This document shows positions 54,952 through 63,646 of a DNA stretch of 64,000 nt, one piece after another; within the stretch, counting starts at the first letter, position 1, and the number at the start of each line of letters is the position of its first letter. The stretch covers positions 310,001-374,000 of the forward strand of contig NZ_NPKT01000001.1 of the NCBI RefSeq assembly GCF_008329565.1. The letters are read 5' to 3'. A program made the position numbers and the translations under genes. A model generated the notes under the pieces. The model did not search any database. It was not told the DNA's origin and was given only the letters and a program-made list of their open reading frames with translations. The DNA is from Mycolicibacterium sp. P1-5. Its GTDB lineage: Bacteria; Actinomycetota; Actinomycetes; Mycobacteriales; Mycobacteriaceae.

Positions 54952-55836
54952 ATGGAGGTCCTTGTCGGACAGCTGGCGACAGGATTGAGCCTCGGCTCGA
55001 TCCTGTTGCTGGCCGCATTGGGACTGGCGCTGACATTCGGCCAAATGGGCGTCATCAACATGGCGCACGGCGAGTTCATCATGGTGGGCTGCTACACCGC
55101 CTTCGTGGTGCAGAAGTTGATATCGAATGCCGGTGCATCGCTGCTGGTTTCGCTGCTGGTGGGATTCGTGGTCGGCGGCCTGCTCGGGGTACTGCTGGAG
55201 GTCACGTTGATCCAGCGGATGTACGACCGGCCATTGGACACGCTGTTGGTGACGTTCGGTGTCGGGCTGATCCTGCAGCAGGCCGCCCGCAGCGTCTTCG
55301 GCGCTCCCGCCGTCAACGTCACCGCACCGACGTGGCTGTCGGGGGGAATCGAGATCCTCGGCGCGGTGGTGCCCAAGACGCGCATCTTCATTCTGGTGCT
55401 GGCGGTGGTTTGCGTGGTGGTACTGGCGGCAGTGCTCAAGATGAGTCCAATGGGCCGGCGCATCCGGGCCGTCGTGCAGAACCGTGATCTTGCTGAAACC
55501 AGCGGTATTTCCAGCCGACGAACCGATATCACGACGTTCTTCATCGGTTCCGGGCTGGCCAGTGTGGCCGGGGTGGCGCTGACGCTGATCGGATCCACCA
55601 GTTCGACCATCGGACAGAGCTACCTGATCGACGCCTTCCTGGTGGTCGTCGTCGGTGGGCTCGGCCAGATCAAGGGCACGGTGATCGCCGCATTCGCACT
55701 CGGGTTGATGAACTCGTTCATTGAGTACAGCACCACCGCGTCGCTGGCGAAGGTGATCGTGTTCGTGATCATCGTGATCTTCCTGCAGGCGCGCCCGCAG
55801 GGCTTGTTCACGGTGCGGACAAGGAGTTTGGTATGA
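54952..55836 (+). CDS. urtB: Urea ABC transporter permease UrtB
   Basis: A 294-residue LivH-type permease with about eight helices and the repeated conserved stretches LLAALGLALTFGQMGVINMAHGEFIMVG and VVVVGGLGQIKGTVIAA. It forms the membrane channel with UrtC. It starts 36 bases after urtA and overlaps urtC by 4 bases. Confidence 0.94.
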   Translation: MEVLVGQLATGLSLGSILLLAALGLALTFGQMGVINMAHGEFIMVGCYTAFVVQKLISNAGASLLVSLLVGFVVGGLLGVLLEVTLIQRMYDRPLDTLLVTFGVGLILQQAARSVFGAPAVNVTAPTWLSGGIEILGAVVPKTRIFILVLAVVCVVVLAAVLKMSPMGRRIRAVVQNRDLAETSGISSRRTDITTFFIGSGLASVAGVALTLIGSTSSTIGQSYLIDAFLVVVVGGLGQIKGTVIAAFALGLMNSFIEYSTTASLAKVIVFVIIVIFLQARPQGLFTVRTRSLV

Positions 55837-56969
55837 GCGGAGACATCGCGACCGGCCGCCGCCGGTACGAATTGCTTGGCCGCTGGCAGACCTGGGTGGG
55901 GTTCGCGGTCGCCGCCGTCGTTCTGTTCGGCGTGGCGCCCGCGGTGCTGTCCAGTTTCCGGCTGGGCTTGCTCGGGCAGTACCTCTGCTACGCGATCGTG
56001 GCCGCCGGTATCGGATTGGCCTGGGGCCGAGGCGGCATGCTCACCCTGGGCCAGGGCGTGTTCTTCGGGCTGGGTGCCTACATGATGGGCATGCACCTCA
56101 AGATCGCCGACGCCGAGATCCGTAAACAGCCCGTCCCGGACTTCATGCAGATCGCGGGAATCCCTGCCCTGCCGTCGTATTGGCAGCCGTTCTCGTCCGC
56201 CGCGTTCACGATGTTCGCGATCGTGGTGATCCCGACAGGCATCGCAGCGTTGCTCGGGCTCGGCGTGTTCAAACGTCGCGTCAAGGGCGCCTACTTCGCG
56301 ATCCTGTCCCAAGCCCTGGCCGCGGCGTTGGCGATCCTGCTCGTCGGACAAGCGACGGTGGGTGGTAGTAACGGGCTCAACGGCTTTCGGACATTCTTCG
56401 GCTTCCGGCTCTCCGATCCGGTCAACCGGCAAATGCTGTACTTCATCGCTGCAGGCACCCTGCTGGTGGTCGTCGCGGTGGTGCGCCAGCTGATGCAGAG
56501 CCGCTACGGCGAGCTTCTGGTCGCGGTGCGCGACGGCGAGGAACGGGTGCGATTCCTCGGCTACGACCCGGCCACCATCAAGGTGGTCGCCTACACCGCA
56601 GCGGCGCTGTTCGCCAGCATCGCCGGTGCCCTGTTCGCCCCGATCATCGGCTTCATCACCCCCGCTCAGGTTGGAGTGGTTCCATCCATCGCGTTCCTGA
56701 TCGGCGTCGCGATCGGCGGCCGCACCACCCTGCTCGGACCCATCCTCGGGGCCGTCGGCGTGGCGTGGGCGCAAACCGCGTTCTCCGAACGGTTTCCGTC
56801 CGGCTGGACGTACGCCCAGGGAATCCTGTTCATCGTCGTAGTCGGCTTCTTCCCCGCCGGGCTGGCGGGGATCGGAGCTCTGCTGCGCCGGCGCCGCCGA
56901 GCGAAGGACGACCGGCCGTCGGCTGACGTCGCACAGCTGGAGGCCGAAACCGTCGGAGCCGCACCATGA
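55833..56969 (+). CDS. urtC: Urea ABC transporter permease UrtC
   Basis: A 378-residue LivM-type permease with about ten helices. The conserved parts are GRGGMLTLGQGVFFGLGAYMMGMHLK and FLIGVAIGGRTTLLGPILGAVGVAW. The C-terminal tail is basic (LLRRRRRAKDDR) and cytoplasmic. Overlaps urtB and urtD by ATGA. Confidence 0.94.
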   Translation: MSGDIATGRRRYELLGRWQTWVGFAVAAVVLFGVAPAVLSSFRLGLLGQYLCYAIVAAGIGLAWGRGGMLTLGQGVFFGLGAYMMGMHLKIADAEIRKQPVPDFMQIAGIPALPSYWQPFSSAAFTMFAIVVIPTGIAALLGLGVFKRRVKGAYFAILSQALAAALAILLVGQATVGGSNGLNGFRTFFGFRLSDPVNRQMLYFIAAGTLLVVVAVVRQLMQSRYGELLVAVRDGEERVRFLGYDPATIKVVAYTAAALFASIAGALFAPIIGFITPAQVGVVPSIAFLIGVAIGGRTTLLGPILGAVGVAWAQTAFSERFPSGWTYAQGILFIVVVGFFPAGLAGIGALLRRRRRAKDDRPSADVAQLEAETVGAAP

Positions 56970-57766
56970 CCGAGCTCGCCGAACCGGTAGCCGGCGGCAA
57001 TGTCGGCATGGGCACCGAATACCTCGAAGTCCGCGGACTGACCGTCGACTTCGACGGGTTCAAAGCCGTCACCAACGTGGACCTCACCCTGTTTCAGGGC
57101 GACCTGCGGTTCCTGATCGGTCCCAACGGTGCCGGCAAAACCACCGTCATCGACGCGATCACCGGTCTGGTACCGGCCACGGGATCGGTCAACAAGTCCG
57201 GCGTGGACCTGATCGGCAGGAAGGTCCACCAGATCGCCCGCAGTGGCGTCGGCCGAACTTTCCAGACGGCCAGCGTGTTCGAGCAGCTGACCGTGCTGCA
57301 GAACCTCGACATCGCTGCCGGAGCGGGCCGGTCCTGGTGGACGCTGCTACGCCGGCGGCGCGGTGTGCTGCCGGCGATCGAGGAAGCGCTGGACACGATC
57401 GGGCTCACCAAGCTGGCCGACCGTCCGGCCGGTGTGCTGGCACACGGCCAGAAGCAGTGGCTGGAGATCGGCATGCTGCTGGTGCAGCACGCCGACGTGC
57501 TGCTGCTCGACGAACCCGTCGCCGGAATGAGTGGCGAGGAGCGCGAGGAGACCGGAAACCTGTTGCGCCGCATCGGATCCTCCCGCACCGTGGTCGTCGT
57601 CGAGCACGATATGGATTTCATGCGGGCGTTCGCCACGTCGGTGACGGTGCTGGCCCGCGGCCAGGTCATCGCCGAAGGGTCGGTCGCCGAAGTGCAGGCC
57701 AATCCGAAGGTGCAGGAGGTCTATCTCGGCACCGCCGCGGCGGGAGACTTGGAGGCGGTCGAATAG
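56966..57766 (+). CDS. urtD: Urea ABC transporter ATPase UrtD
   Basis: A 266-residue ABC ATPase of the LivG type. Walker A is GPNGAGKTTVID, the signature region reads LAHGQKQWLEIGMLL (a variant of LSGGQ usual in UrtD), and Walker B is DVLLLDEPVAGM, followed by the VVVEHDMDFMRAFA H-loop. It couples ATP hydrolysis to urea import with UrtE. Confidence 0.95.
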   Translation: MTELAEPVAGGNVGMGTEYLEVRGLTVDFDGFKAVTNVDLTLFQGDLRFLIGPNGAGKTTVIDAITGLVPATGSVNKSGVDLIGRKVHQIARSGVGRTFQTASVFEQLTVLQNLDIAAGAGRSWWTLLRRRRGVLPAIEEALDTIGLTKLADRPAGVLAHGQKQWLEIGMLLVQHADVLLLDEPVAGMSGEEREETGNLLRRIGSSRTVVVVEHDMDFMRAFATSVTVLARGQVIAEGSVAEVQANPKVQEVYLGTAAAGDLEAVE

Positions 57767-58458
57767 TGTTGCAGCTCATCGATGTCCGCACCGGATACGG
57801 GCGCTCGCAGGTCATCCACTCGGTCAGCATCGAGGTGCCCGCCGACGGGGTGGCCGCGGTCATGGGACACAACGGCGCGGGCAAGACCACGTTGCTGCGC
57901 GCGGCCGTGGGGTTGTTGAGATGCAGCTCGGGCCGGGTCCTGCTGCACGGTGAGGACGTGACCCGCTCGCGGCCCCATGCCCGGGTGGCCCGCGGGCTGG
58001 CCTATGTGCCGCAGGGCCAACAGTCCTTCGGGCAGCTGACGACCGCCGAGAACCTTCAGGTGGTCGCCGACGGCCGAAAGAACGGCAAGCAGCTGATCGA
58101 CGAACAGCTCGACCTGTTCCCCGCGCTCAAGGAGTTGCTGACCCGCCGGGCCGGTCTGCTCTCGGGCGGTCAGCGCCAGCAGCTGGCCATCGCACGAGCG
58201 CTGATCACCAACCCGAAGATCCTGATCCTCGACGAACCGACCGAAGGCATCCAACCGTCGGTGGTCGCCGAGATCGAGGCGGCGATCACCGCGCTCACCC
58301 GTCGCGGGGATCTCGGCGTGCTGCTGGTCGAACAACACATCGGTTTCGCGCTGGAATCGGCACAGCGCTATTACATCCTCGAAGCCGGGCGGGTGACATC
58401 CAGCGGTACCGGCGGCTCGGCGTCCGAGTCTGATGTCCGCGCGGCGATGGCGATCTAG
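57766..58458 (+). CDS. urtE: Urea ABC transporter ATPase UrtE
   Basis: A 230-residue ABC ATPase of the LivF type: Walker A GHNGAGKTTLLR, signature LLSGGQRQQLAIARAL, Walker B ILILDEPTEGIQP, H-loop LLVEQHIGFAL. The GTG shares its first base with the urtD TAG stop; the next codon, TTG, is a possible start. Last gene of the urt operon. No urease gene occurs in the window. Confidence 0.94.
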   Translation: MLQLIDVRTGYGRSQVIHSVSIEVPADGVAAVMGHNGAGKTTLLRAAVGLLRCSSGRVLLHGEDVTRSRPHARVARGLAYVPQGQQSFGQLTTAENLQVVADGRKNGKQLIDEQLDLFPALKELLTRRAGLLSGGQRQQLAIARALITNPKILILDEPTEGIQPSVVAEIEAAITALTRRGDLGVLLVEQHIGFALESAQRYYILEAGRVTSSGTGGSASESDVRAAMAI

Positions 58459-58522
58459 ACTTCCGATCGTGAGCTCAGTCACGCCAGTGAACAGATGTCC
58501 ATCCCGATGCGTCCGTATTTAG

Positions 58523-59602
58523 GTGACCAGTCGTCCGCGTTGGGGAACGCATACCGCCGTCAACCGTAGGTCGGTCCTGGTCGGGATCGGGGCGGTGGGC
58601 GCCTTCCTGGCCGTAGACCTCGGAGCCGTCGCCTACGCCAACAAATGGATCGGATCCGGCACCACCCGAAAGACGTTCCTGGACGGGTTCCTCGATGTCT
58701 ATGGGCGCCACCTCGGCTTCCGTAAGAACCACGCCAAGGGAGTCGTCGTCACCGGCTACTTCGACAGCAACGGCAAGGGACAAGAACTCAGCCGTGCCGC
58801 GATGTTCCGCCCCGGGCAGTACCCCGTCGCAGGCCGGTTCTCGCTGGCCGGCGGAAACCCCACCGTCGCCGATACCCCCGGCGCGGCGCGAGGGCTCGGG
58901 CTCGCGTTCGGCTTTCCCGACAGCCGGCAGTGGCGCACCGCGATGCTGAACCTGCCGGTGTTCCCCGACAATTCCGCGCGCGGGTTCTACGACCGGATGC
59001 TGGCGTCCAAAACTGTGGCGGGCACCGGAAAGCCGGACCCCGCCGCGATGAAGGCGTTCCTCGCCGCCCACCCCGAGACCGCCGCCGCCATGGCCGTCAT
59101 CAAGCAGCATCCGCCGTCAGCCGGCTTCGGCGACAGCACCTTTCGCAGTCTGAACACCTTCTTCTTCGTCAACGACGCCGGCGCGCGTTCGGCGGTGCGG
59201 TGGTCGCTGGTGCCGCAGCAAGCCGCGCCCGGACCGCGTTCCGGGGACGCCAACGGACTGTTCGACGCCGTGGTCCGCCAACTGCGTGACGGCCCACTGC
59301 GATGGCGCCTGCTGGTGACGGTCGCCGACCCTGGTGACCCACTGACCGACGCAACGCTGGCCTGGCCCGATGACCGGCGCAGCATCGAGGTAGGCACGCT
59401 CACCCTGACCTCCGCCGCGACCGAAGCCCTCGGCAACGCCCGCGACATCAACTTCGATCCGCTGGTTCTGCCCGACGGCATCGAACCGTCCGGCGACCCA
59501 CTGCTGTCCACCCGCTCCGACGTCTATGCGGCGTCCTACCGACAGCGCACCGGCGAACCGACGTCGCCCTCGGCTATTCAGGTGAGTGAGGTCAGCGCAT
59601 GA
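58523..59602 (+). CDS. Minimal catalase/peroxidase (SrpA-like), Tat-type N-terminus
   Basis: A 359-residue catalase-related haem protein, shorter than true catalases (about 480 or more). The distal His is His70 in KNHAKGVVVTGYF and the haem tyrosine is Tyr335 in RSDVY (RxxxY, Arg331). The N-terminus NRRSVLVGIGAVGAFLAV looks like a twin-arginine signal or anchor, so the enzyme is probably outside the membrane. It is coupled by ATGA to a cytochrome b561 gene, which suggests a membrane peroxidase fed by that cytochrome. It starts with GTG. Confidence 0.87.
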   Translation: MTSRPRWGTHTAVNRRSVLVGIGAVGAFLAVDLGAVAYANKWIGSGTTRKTFLDGFLDVYGRHLGFRKNHAKGVVVTGYFDSNGKGQELSRAAMFRPGQYPVAGRFSLAGGNPTVADTPGAARGLGLAFGFPDSRQWRTAMLNLPVFPDNSARGFYDRMLASKTVAGTGKPDPAAMKAFLAAHPETAAAMAVIKQHPPSAGFGDSTFRSLNTFFFVNDAGARSAVRWSLVPQQAAPGPRSGDANGLFDAVVRQLRDGPLRWRLLVTVADPGDPLTDATLAWPDDRRSIEVGTLTLTSAATEALGNARDINFDPLVLPDGIEPSGDPLLSTRSDVYAASYRQRTGEPTSPSAIQVSEVSA

Positions 59603-60156
59603 CCTCCGTCGAGCGCTACCCGGTGCGCACCCGAATCCTGCACTGGCTGACCGCCGTCGGCGTGTTCAGCGCGTTGTTCATCGGCTTCGTGATGGTCAAC
59701 TCGCTGGGCGGCTACGGCGTCCTGGTCGGCGTGCACATGACACTCGGAATCGCGATCCTGGTCGTCGTCGTCGTCCGTGCGGCGAACCGCTTCACCCACC
59801 GCACGCCGCCGTTACCGGCGACCGTGGGGTCGATCGAGCACCTGCTTGTGGTCGGCTCCGAAATCGGGCTCTACACCCTGTTGCTGGCCCAGCCGCTGGT
59901 CGGCTGGGCGATGGTGTCGGCAAGCGGCCGGCCGGTGGTGCTGTTCGGATCCCTGCCCCTGCCGCGGATCGCGCCGTTCGACGCCGACTTGTTCTTCCTG
60001 CTGCGGCAGACGCACTCGGTGCTCGCCTACCTGCTGGTGGCCGTGATCGCAGCGCACATCTCGGCGGTGCTGCTGCACACCCTCACGCTGCGCGACCGGA
60101 TGCTGAGCCGGATGACCTTCGGTGGCCGGCGGAAGGTGACCGAACCCGTCGATTGA
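59599..60156 (+). CDS. Cytochrome b561 family protein
   Basis: A 185-residue four-helix membrane cytochrome. Haem-ligand histidines are in RILHWLTAV (His15), LVGVHMTLG (His46), LLRQTHSVLAYL and IAAHISAVLLHTL. It moves electrons across or within the membrane. It is translated from the ATGA at the end of the catalase gene, so it probably supplies or accepts its electrons. A 33-residue ORF follows 11 bases later. Confidence 0.92.
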   Translation: MTSVERYPVRTRILHWLTAVGVFSALFIGFVMVNSLGGYGVLVGVHMTLGIAILVVVVVRAANRFTHRTPPLPATVGSIEHLLVVGSEIGLYTLLLAQPLVGWAMVSASGRPVVLFGSLPLPRIAPFDADLFFLLRQTHSVLAYLLVAVIAAHISAVLLHTLTLRDRMLSRMTFGGRRKVTEPVD

Positions 60157-60167
60157 CAGGAGCCACG

Positions 60168-60269
60168 ATGCGCCCGCCACGGATCATCGCGTTGGCGGCC
60201 GCGGGCGGGGCGATCTGGTTCGTCGCTACCGGCGCTCAGCCCGCTGAGGGTTCAACCCTTCGCCGGTAG
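60168..60269 (+). CDS. 33-residue putative membrane peptide
   Basis: A short ORF not explained by other genes. It starts with ATG at 60168 with AGGAG 5 bases upstream, a good ribosome site. The peptide begins MRPPRIIALAAAGGAIWFVATG, a basic end and a hydrophobic segment, and ends with GSTLRR. It lies 11 bases after cytochrome b561 and overlaps the end of the convergent TetR gene by 18 bases. It may be a small subunit of the catalase-cytochrome pair or the remnant of a signal peptide. Confidence 0.55.
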   Translation: MRPPRIIALAAAGGAIWFVATGAQPAEGSTLRR

Positions 60270-60827
60270 GCCGAGAATGCGCCGGCCGGCTTCAATCAGC
60301 TGGGCGCGCAGAGTGTCGTCATCGAGCTCCGGCAGTGCTGTCGCAGCGCCTCCGGCGAGGCCTGTCAGTGTCACGGCCGCGTTGAGGATGCCGGCCGGCG
60401 ATCCCTCGTCCGTCAAAAGCGCCAGCTGACGGTCGATGACGGCCGCCCACTCAGGTTGACTGCGCAGCACATCACGCACGCTGGGATCGAAGGTGGTCAC
60501 CGCGGCCAACCTACGATGTGTGGCCACGATTCCGGCATAGCCGGCAAGCATTGCCTCGGTGCGGGCGCGTCGGCCACGCCGGCGCTCGGCCGCTACGACC
60601 ACGTCCGCGATCTCGGCGAGGATCGGTTTCATCAGAGCGAGCAGGAGTTGCTCTCGGGTACGGAAGTGGTAGTAGATCGCCGCTTTGGTGAGGCCCAACT
60701 CGTCAGCGATCAGCTGCAACGATGTGCCCGCGAAGCTGTACCGGCTGAACAGTTCGAGTGCGGTGTCCAGCATCCGACGCCGAGTTGTGGGTGCCCATTT
60801 CGTCTCGCCGACCGCAGATCTGGTCAT
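60252..60827 (-). CDS. TetR-family transcriptional regulator
   Basis: A 191-residue repressor with helix-turn-helix TSLQLIADELGLTKAAIYYHFRTREQLLLALM. The ATG at 60827 (MTRSAVG) is chosen, with GGGG just upstream; a longer frame to 60869 exists. It is divergent from the NTF2-SDR-NTF2 operon with a 178-base AT-rich gap holding a perfect palindrome. It probably represses that operon. Confidence 0.88.
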   Translation of the reverse strand: MTRSAVGETKWAPTTRRRMLDTALELFSRYSFAGTSLQLIADELGLTKAAIYYHFRTREQLLLALMKPILAEIADVVVAAERRRGRRARTEAMLAGYAGIVATHRRLAAVTTFDPSVRDVLRSQPEWAAVIDRQLALLTDEGSPAGILNAAVTLTGLAGGAATALPELDDDTLRAQLIEAGRRILGLPAKG

Positions 60828-60882
60828 CGCCCCTGACGCTACCCGGAGTCGACAGACTGTACTGGTCAATCAGAAAGTATTC

Positions 60883-60894
60883 GTAAAGCTTTAC
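60883..60894. promoter_or_regulatory. Perfect palindrome, likely TetR operator
   Basis: GTAAAGCTTTAC is a perfect 12-base palindrome within a markedly AT-rich divergent promoter (about 60870-60945). A further half-site, CTTTAC, occurs near 60917. It lies 56 bases from tetR and 112 bases from the NTF2 start, so it can control both. Confidence 0.6.
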
Positions 60895-61005
60895 TTTTCA
60901 GTCAGCGAGGTATTACTTTACGATCAGCTAGATATTCTTATCTCGCACTCGATACCGAGTTATGTTCCTGTGGGGCAGGTGGACTCGAGAAGGGCTGCTC
61001 CCCAC

Positions 61006-61539
61006 ATGGACAATCGCGAAGTCGGAGAATTGGTCGATCGGGAGTCAATTCGACACTGCCTTGCCCAGCTGGCCCGCGGCGAAGACCGGCGCGACGCCGC
61101 GCTGATCGTCGGCGCATATTGGCCTACCGCGGTAGTCGATTACGGCATCTTCACCGGATCCGTCGACGAGTATCTGGCGTGGGTTGTGCCGGGATCTCCG
61201 AGCATCCGCAACACCCAGCACGTGCTTGGCCAGAGCTTGATCCAATTGCGTTGTGCTACCGCATTCGTCGAGACACATGTACTCGCCTACCACCGAATCG
61301 CCGGGCCGGCGGAGGACGGCGACATGATCATCGGCGGGCGCTACCTGGACCGGCTGGACACGGTCGACGGCCAATGGCGAATCACCCGGCGCGCAATGGT
61401 TTACGACTGGCAACGGGATCTCGGGGTCGCGGTCGATTGGTCGTCCGGACTCATGGGTGCGCCTGTCGACACGGCCCGCTACGTCGGCCGTGCACTGGGC
61501 GACCCCAGCACACCGATGCTCGGCGAGGGAGCGAGATGA
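61006..61539 (+). CDS. SnoaL/NTF2-like protein, first of two
   Basis: A 177-residue NTF2-fold protein. Its opening, VDRESIRHCLAQLARGEDRRDAALIVGAYWPTAVVDYG, and later GGRYLDRLDTVDGQWRITRR match the third gene of the same operon, so the two are paralogues. Such folds act as isomerases, dehydratases or hydroxylase partners. The ATG at 61006 is chosen (GAAGGG is 11 bases upstream, a weak site); a GTG at 60979 is also in frame. Ends in an ATGA overlap with the SDR. Confidence 0.85.
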   Translation: MDNREVGELVDRESIRHCLAQLARGEDRRDAALIVGAYWPTAVVDYGIFTGSVDEYLAWVVPGSPSIRNTQHVLGQSLIQLRCATAFVETHVLAYHRIAGPAEDGDMIIGGRYLDRLDTVDGQWRITRRAMVYDWQRDLGVAVDWSSGLMGAPVDTARYVGRALGDPSTPMLGEGAR

Positions 61540-62417
61540 CGTCGATGGCAGGTAGCGTCGCCGTCGTCACGGGGGCAAGCCGCGGGATCGGCAAGGGCAT
61601 CGCACTGGCGCTCGCAGATTGCGGCGCCGTCGTCTATGTCACCGGACGCACCGCCACCGCGGGCCAACACGATCTCCCCGGCACCATCACCGATACCGCG
61701 GCCGAGGTCACCCGTCGCGGCGGCACCGGGATAGCGGTGCAAGTCGACCATTCCGTCGACGCAGAGGTCGAGGCGTTGTTCGATCGCGTCCGTGCGGACC
61801 ACGGGCGCCTGGACGTGCTGGTCAACAACGCGTTCGCCTTACCCGAGAATCTGACCGACCCCGAACCCTTCTGGGAGAAACCGGTGTCGGACTGGGGCAT
61901 GGTCGACGTCGGTGTCCGCTCGAGCTTCGTGGCCGCGCGTCACGCCGCCCGGATCATGGCCCCCCAGGGCTCCGGCTTGATCGTGGCCACGTCGGGGTAC
62001 GTAGGCGTCACATACACCTACGGCGTCGTCTTCGGACTTTGCAAGACCGCTGTCGACCGCATGGCACGCGATATGGCCATCGAACTGGCACCACACCGCG
62101 TCGCCTCGATGTCCCTGTGGCAGGGCTTGACGATGACCGAACGCGCTCAGCGGAACCTCGCCGCCCGGCCCGAGCTGACCCGGTCCGTGGCCACCATGCC
62201 AGCCGCAGGCAGTTCACCCGAGTTTCCGGGCCGGGTCATCGCCGCACTGGCCGGCGACCCCGACATGATGAGCCTCTCCGGCGGCACGTTCATCACCGCC
62301 GAACTTGCCGCACGCTACGGGATCACCGACGTCGACGGCCGAACCATCCCGTCGCTGCGCTCCGAGCGCGGCTCGCCGATCTGGCGTCCCATCACCGCGG
62401 AGCGCACCCGGCCATGA
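61536..62417 (+). CDS. DHRS1-like SDR without the catalytic tyrosine
   Basis: A 293-residue SDR with intact cofactor loop TGASRGIGKGIA and NNAF. The family resembles DHRS1-type SDRs (SLWQGLTMTE after the active site). The place of the catalytic YxxxK reads FGLCK (Phe166 to Lys170), so the tyrosine is replaced by phenylalanine; tyrosines at 155, 160 and 162 lie nearby. The serine of TSG (Ser153) is kept. It may bind NAD(P) without normal catalysis or use another tyrosine. ATGA overlaps join it to both NTF2 genes. Confidence 0.87.
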   Translation: MTSMAGSVAVVTGASRGIGKGIALALADCGAVVYVTGRTATAGQHDLPGTITDTAAEVTRRGGTGIAVQVDHSVDAEVEALFDRVRADHGRLDVLVNNAFALPENLTDPEPFWEKPVSDWGMVDVGVRSSFVAARHAARIMAPQGSGLIVATSGYVGVTYTYGVVFGLCKTAVDRMARDMAIELAPHRVASMSLWQGLTMTERAQRNLAARPELTRSVATMPAAGSSPEFPGRVIAALAGDPDMMSLSGGTFITAELAARYGITDVDGRTIPSLRSERGSPIWRPITAERTRP

Positions 62418-62950
62418 CCCAAGCTGATGACCCCTCGCGGTTACGTACGATGCTCGACCGCCAAGACATCACCGACTGCCTGAGCCGATTCAGCCGCGGC
62501 ATGGATCGCTTCGACCGAGAGCTGTTCGTTTCGGCCTTTCACCCCAGCGCCGTCATCGCGGCCGGAGACTTCGTCGGCGGACCTGACGGCCTTTATGAAT
62601 GGGCACATGCCATGCACGAACAGGGCCAGGTCTCGACGCAGCACTACCTGTTGAACCACAGCTGCGACATCGAGGGCGGCGTCGCGCATTGCGAAACCTA
62701 TTATCTGTTCGCTGCCCGTAACCGTGACGGCACCAATTGGCTCGCCGGCGGCCGGTACCTGGATCGCCTCGAGCGTCAAGCCGGCGAGTGGCGAATTATG
62801 TTTCGCACCAATGTAATCGAATGGTCAGGGGCGCTGCCGACGATGCCGATTCCATTTGCCGACAGCGCCGACAATTTCCTGCCAGCGCGCGATCGCACCG
62901 ATCCGTCGTACCAACGGCCGTTGCTCAACCGACGTCCACCGACGCACTGA
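62414..62950 (+). CDS. SnoaL/NTF2-like protein, second of two
   Basis: A 178-residue NTF2-fold protein. LDRQDITDCLSRFSRGMDRFDRELFVSAFHPSAVI and LAGGRYLDRLERQAGEWRI match the first NTF2 gene of the operon. Several acidic and histidine residues (FHPSA, QHYLLNHSCDIEGG) line the predicted cavity, as in scytalone dehydratase-like enzymes. It is translated from the ATGA end of the SDR gene. It may form a heterodimer with its paralogue. Confidence 0.87.
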   Translation: MTQADDPSRLRTMLDRQDITDCLSRFSRGMDRFDRELFVSAFHPSAVIAAGDFVGGPDGLYEWAHAMHEQGQVSTQHYLLNHSCDIEGGVAHCETYYLFAARNRDGTNWLAGGRYLDRLERQAGEWRIMFRTNVIEWSGALPTMPIPFADSADNFLPARDRTDPSYQRPLLNRRPPTH

Positions 62951-62953
62951 GCT

Positions 62954-63403
62954 TCAGCCCGCGTCACGCAGGTGGGTGTCGTCGGACGACGCCACCGCGG
63001 CCCGCAGCCGACCGAACAATTCGATCGCCGACTGAACGGTCTGATCGACGAAGGGACCGAACTCGCCGTCCCCTGCGCGATAGCGCCGCTCGGCGACCAC
63101 CCCGACCAACTGCGGATCGGACGACGAGACCAGCGTGGCGACCGCGCGCGAATCGGCGTCGTTCCACCGCTGCACCAATGCCGCGACCCCGGGCCGGTGC
63201 TCGGCCGGGTAATAGCGCTCGGCGGAGATACTGATGTGCACCGCAGATCCGCACGGCTGCAAGTGCACATGCAAACGACCGGGGTACGCGTTGACGAAGA
63301 AAAAGAACTCGTCGTCGTGGTGACCGCAGAAATGCCGTATTTGCCGGCTTTGCAGGTAGCCCTCGATGAGGTGGGCGCCGACTACGCCGTTTGCGGTGTT
63401 CAT
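62954..63403 (-). CDS. Hypothetical protein, possibly YbjN-like
   Basis: A 149-residue soluble protein. It has alternating hydrophobic strands (DEFFFFVNAYPGRLHVHLQ, SAVHISISAERYY) and C-terminal helices (DQTVQSAIELFGRLRAAV), a layout like the YbjN/T3SS-chaperone fold. This assignment is tentative. It is convergent with the NTF2 operon, 3 bases after its last stop. Confidence 0.65.
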   Translation of the reverse strand: MNTANGVVGAHLIEGYLQSRQIRHFCGHHDDEFFFFVNAYPGRLHVHLQPCGSAVHISISAERYYPAEHRPGVAALVQRWNDADSRAVATLVSSSDPQLVGVVAERRYRAGDGEFGPFVDQTVQSAIELFGRLRAAVASSDDTHLRDAG

Positions 63404-63646
63404 ACCCGTTCAACGGGCCAGGCGAACGACACGGTTCCCGAAACGGCCAAGGTTGCGCCAAGAATCTGGTGAGAATTGGTTAAATGGCGCGTAGCACTCC
63501 CGCAACTTCATATTCATGTCCCGAAAGCCGAAGGTTCGCGCTCGAATAACTGCGCCGGAAATCTTCGGGCTTTTACGTGCACGTCAGGTCACGAGGTAGT
63601 AACTTCTGCCGCAGCCGTAACTCCAATGCACACAAGGGACAAGACA

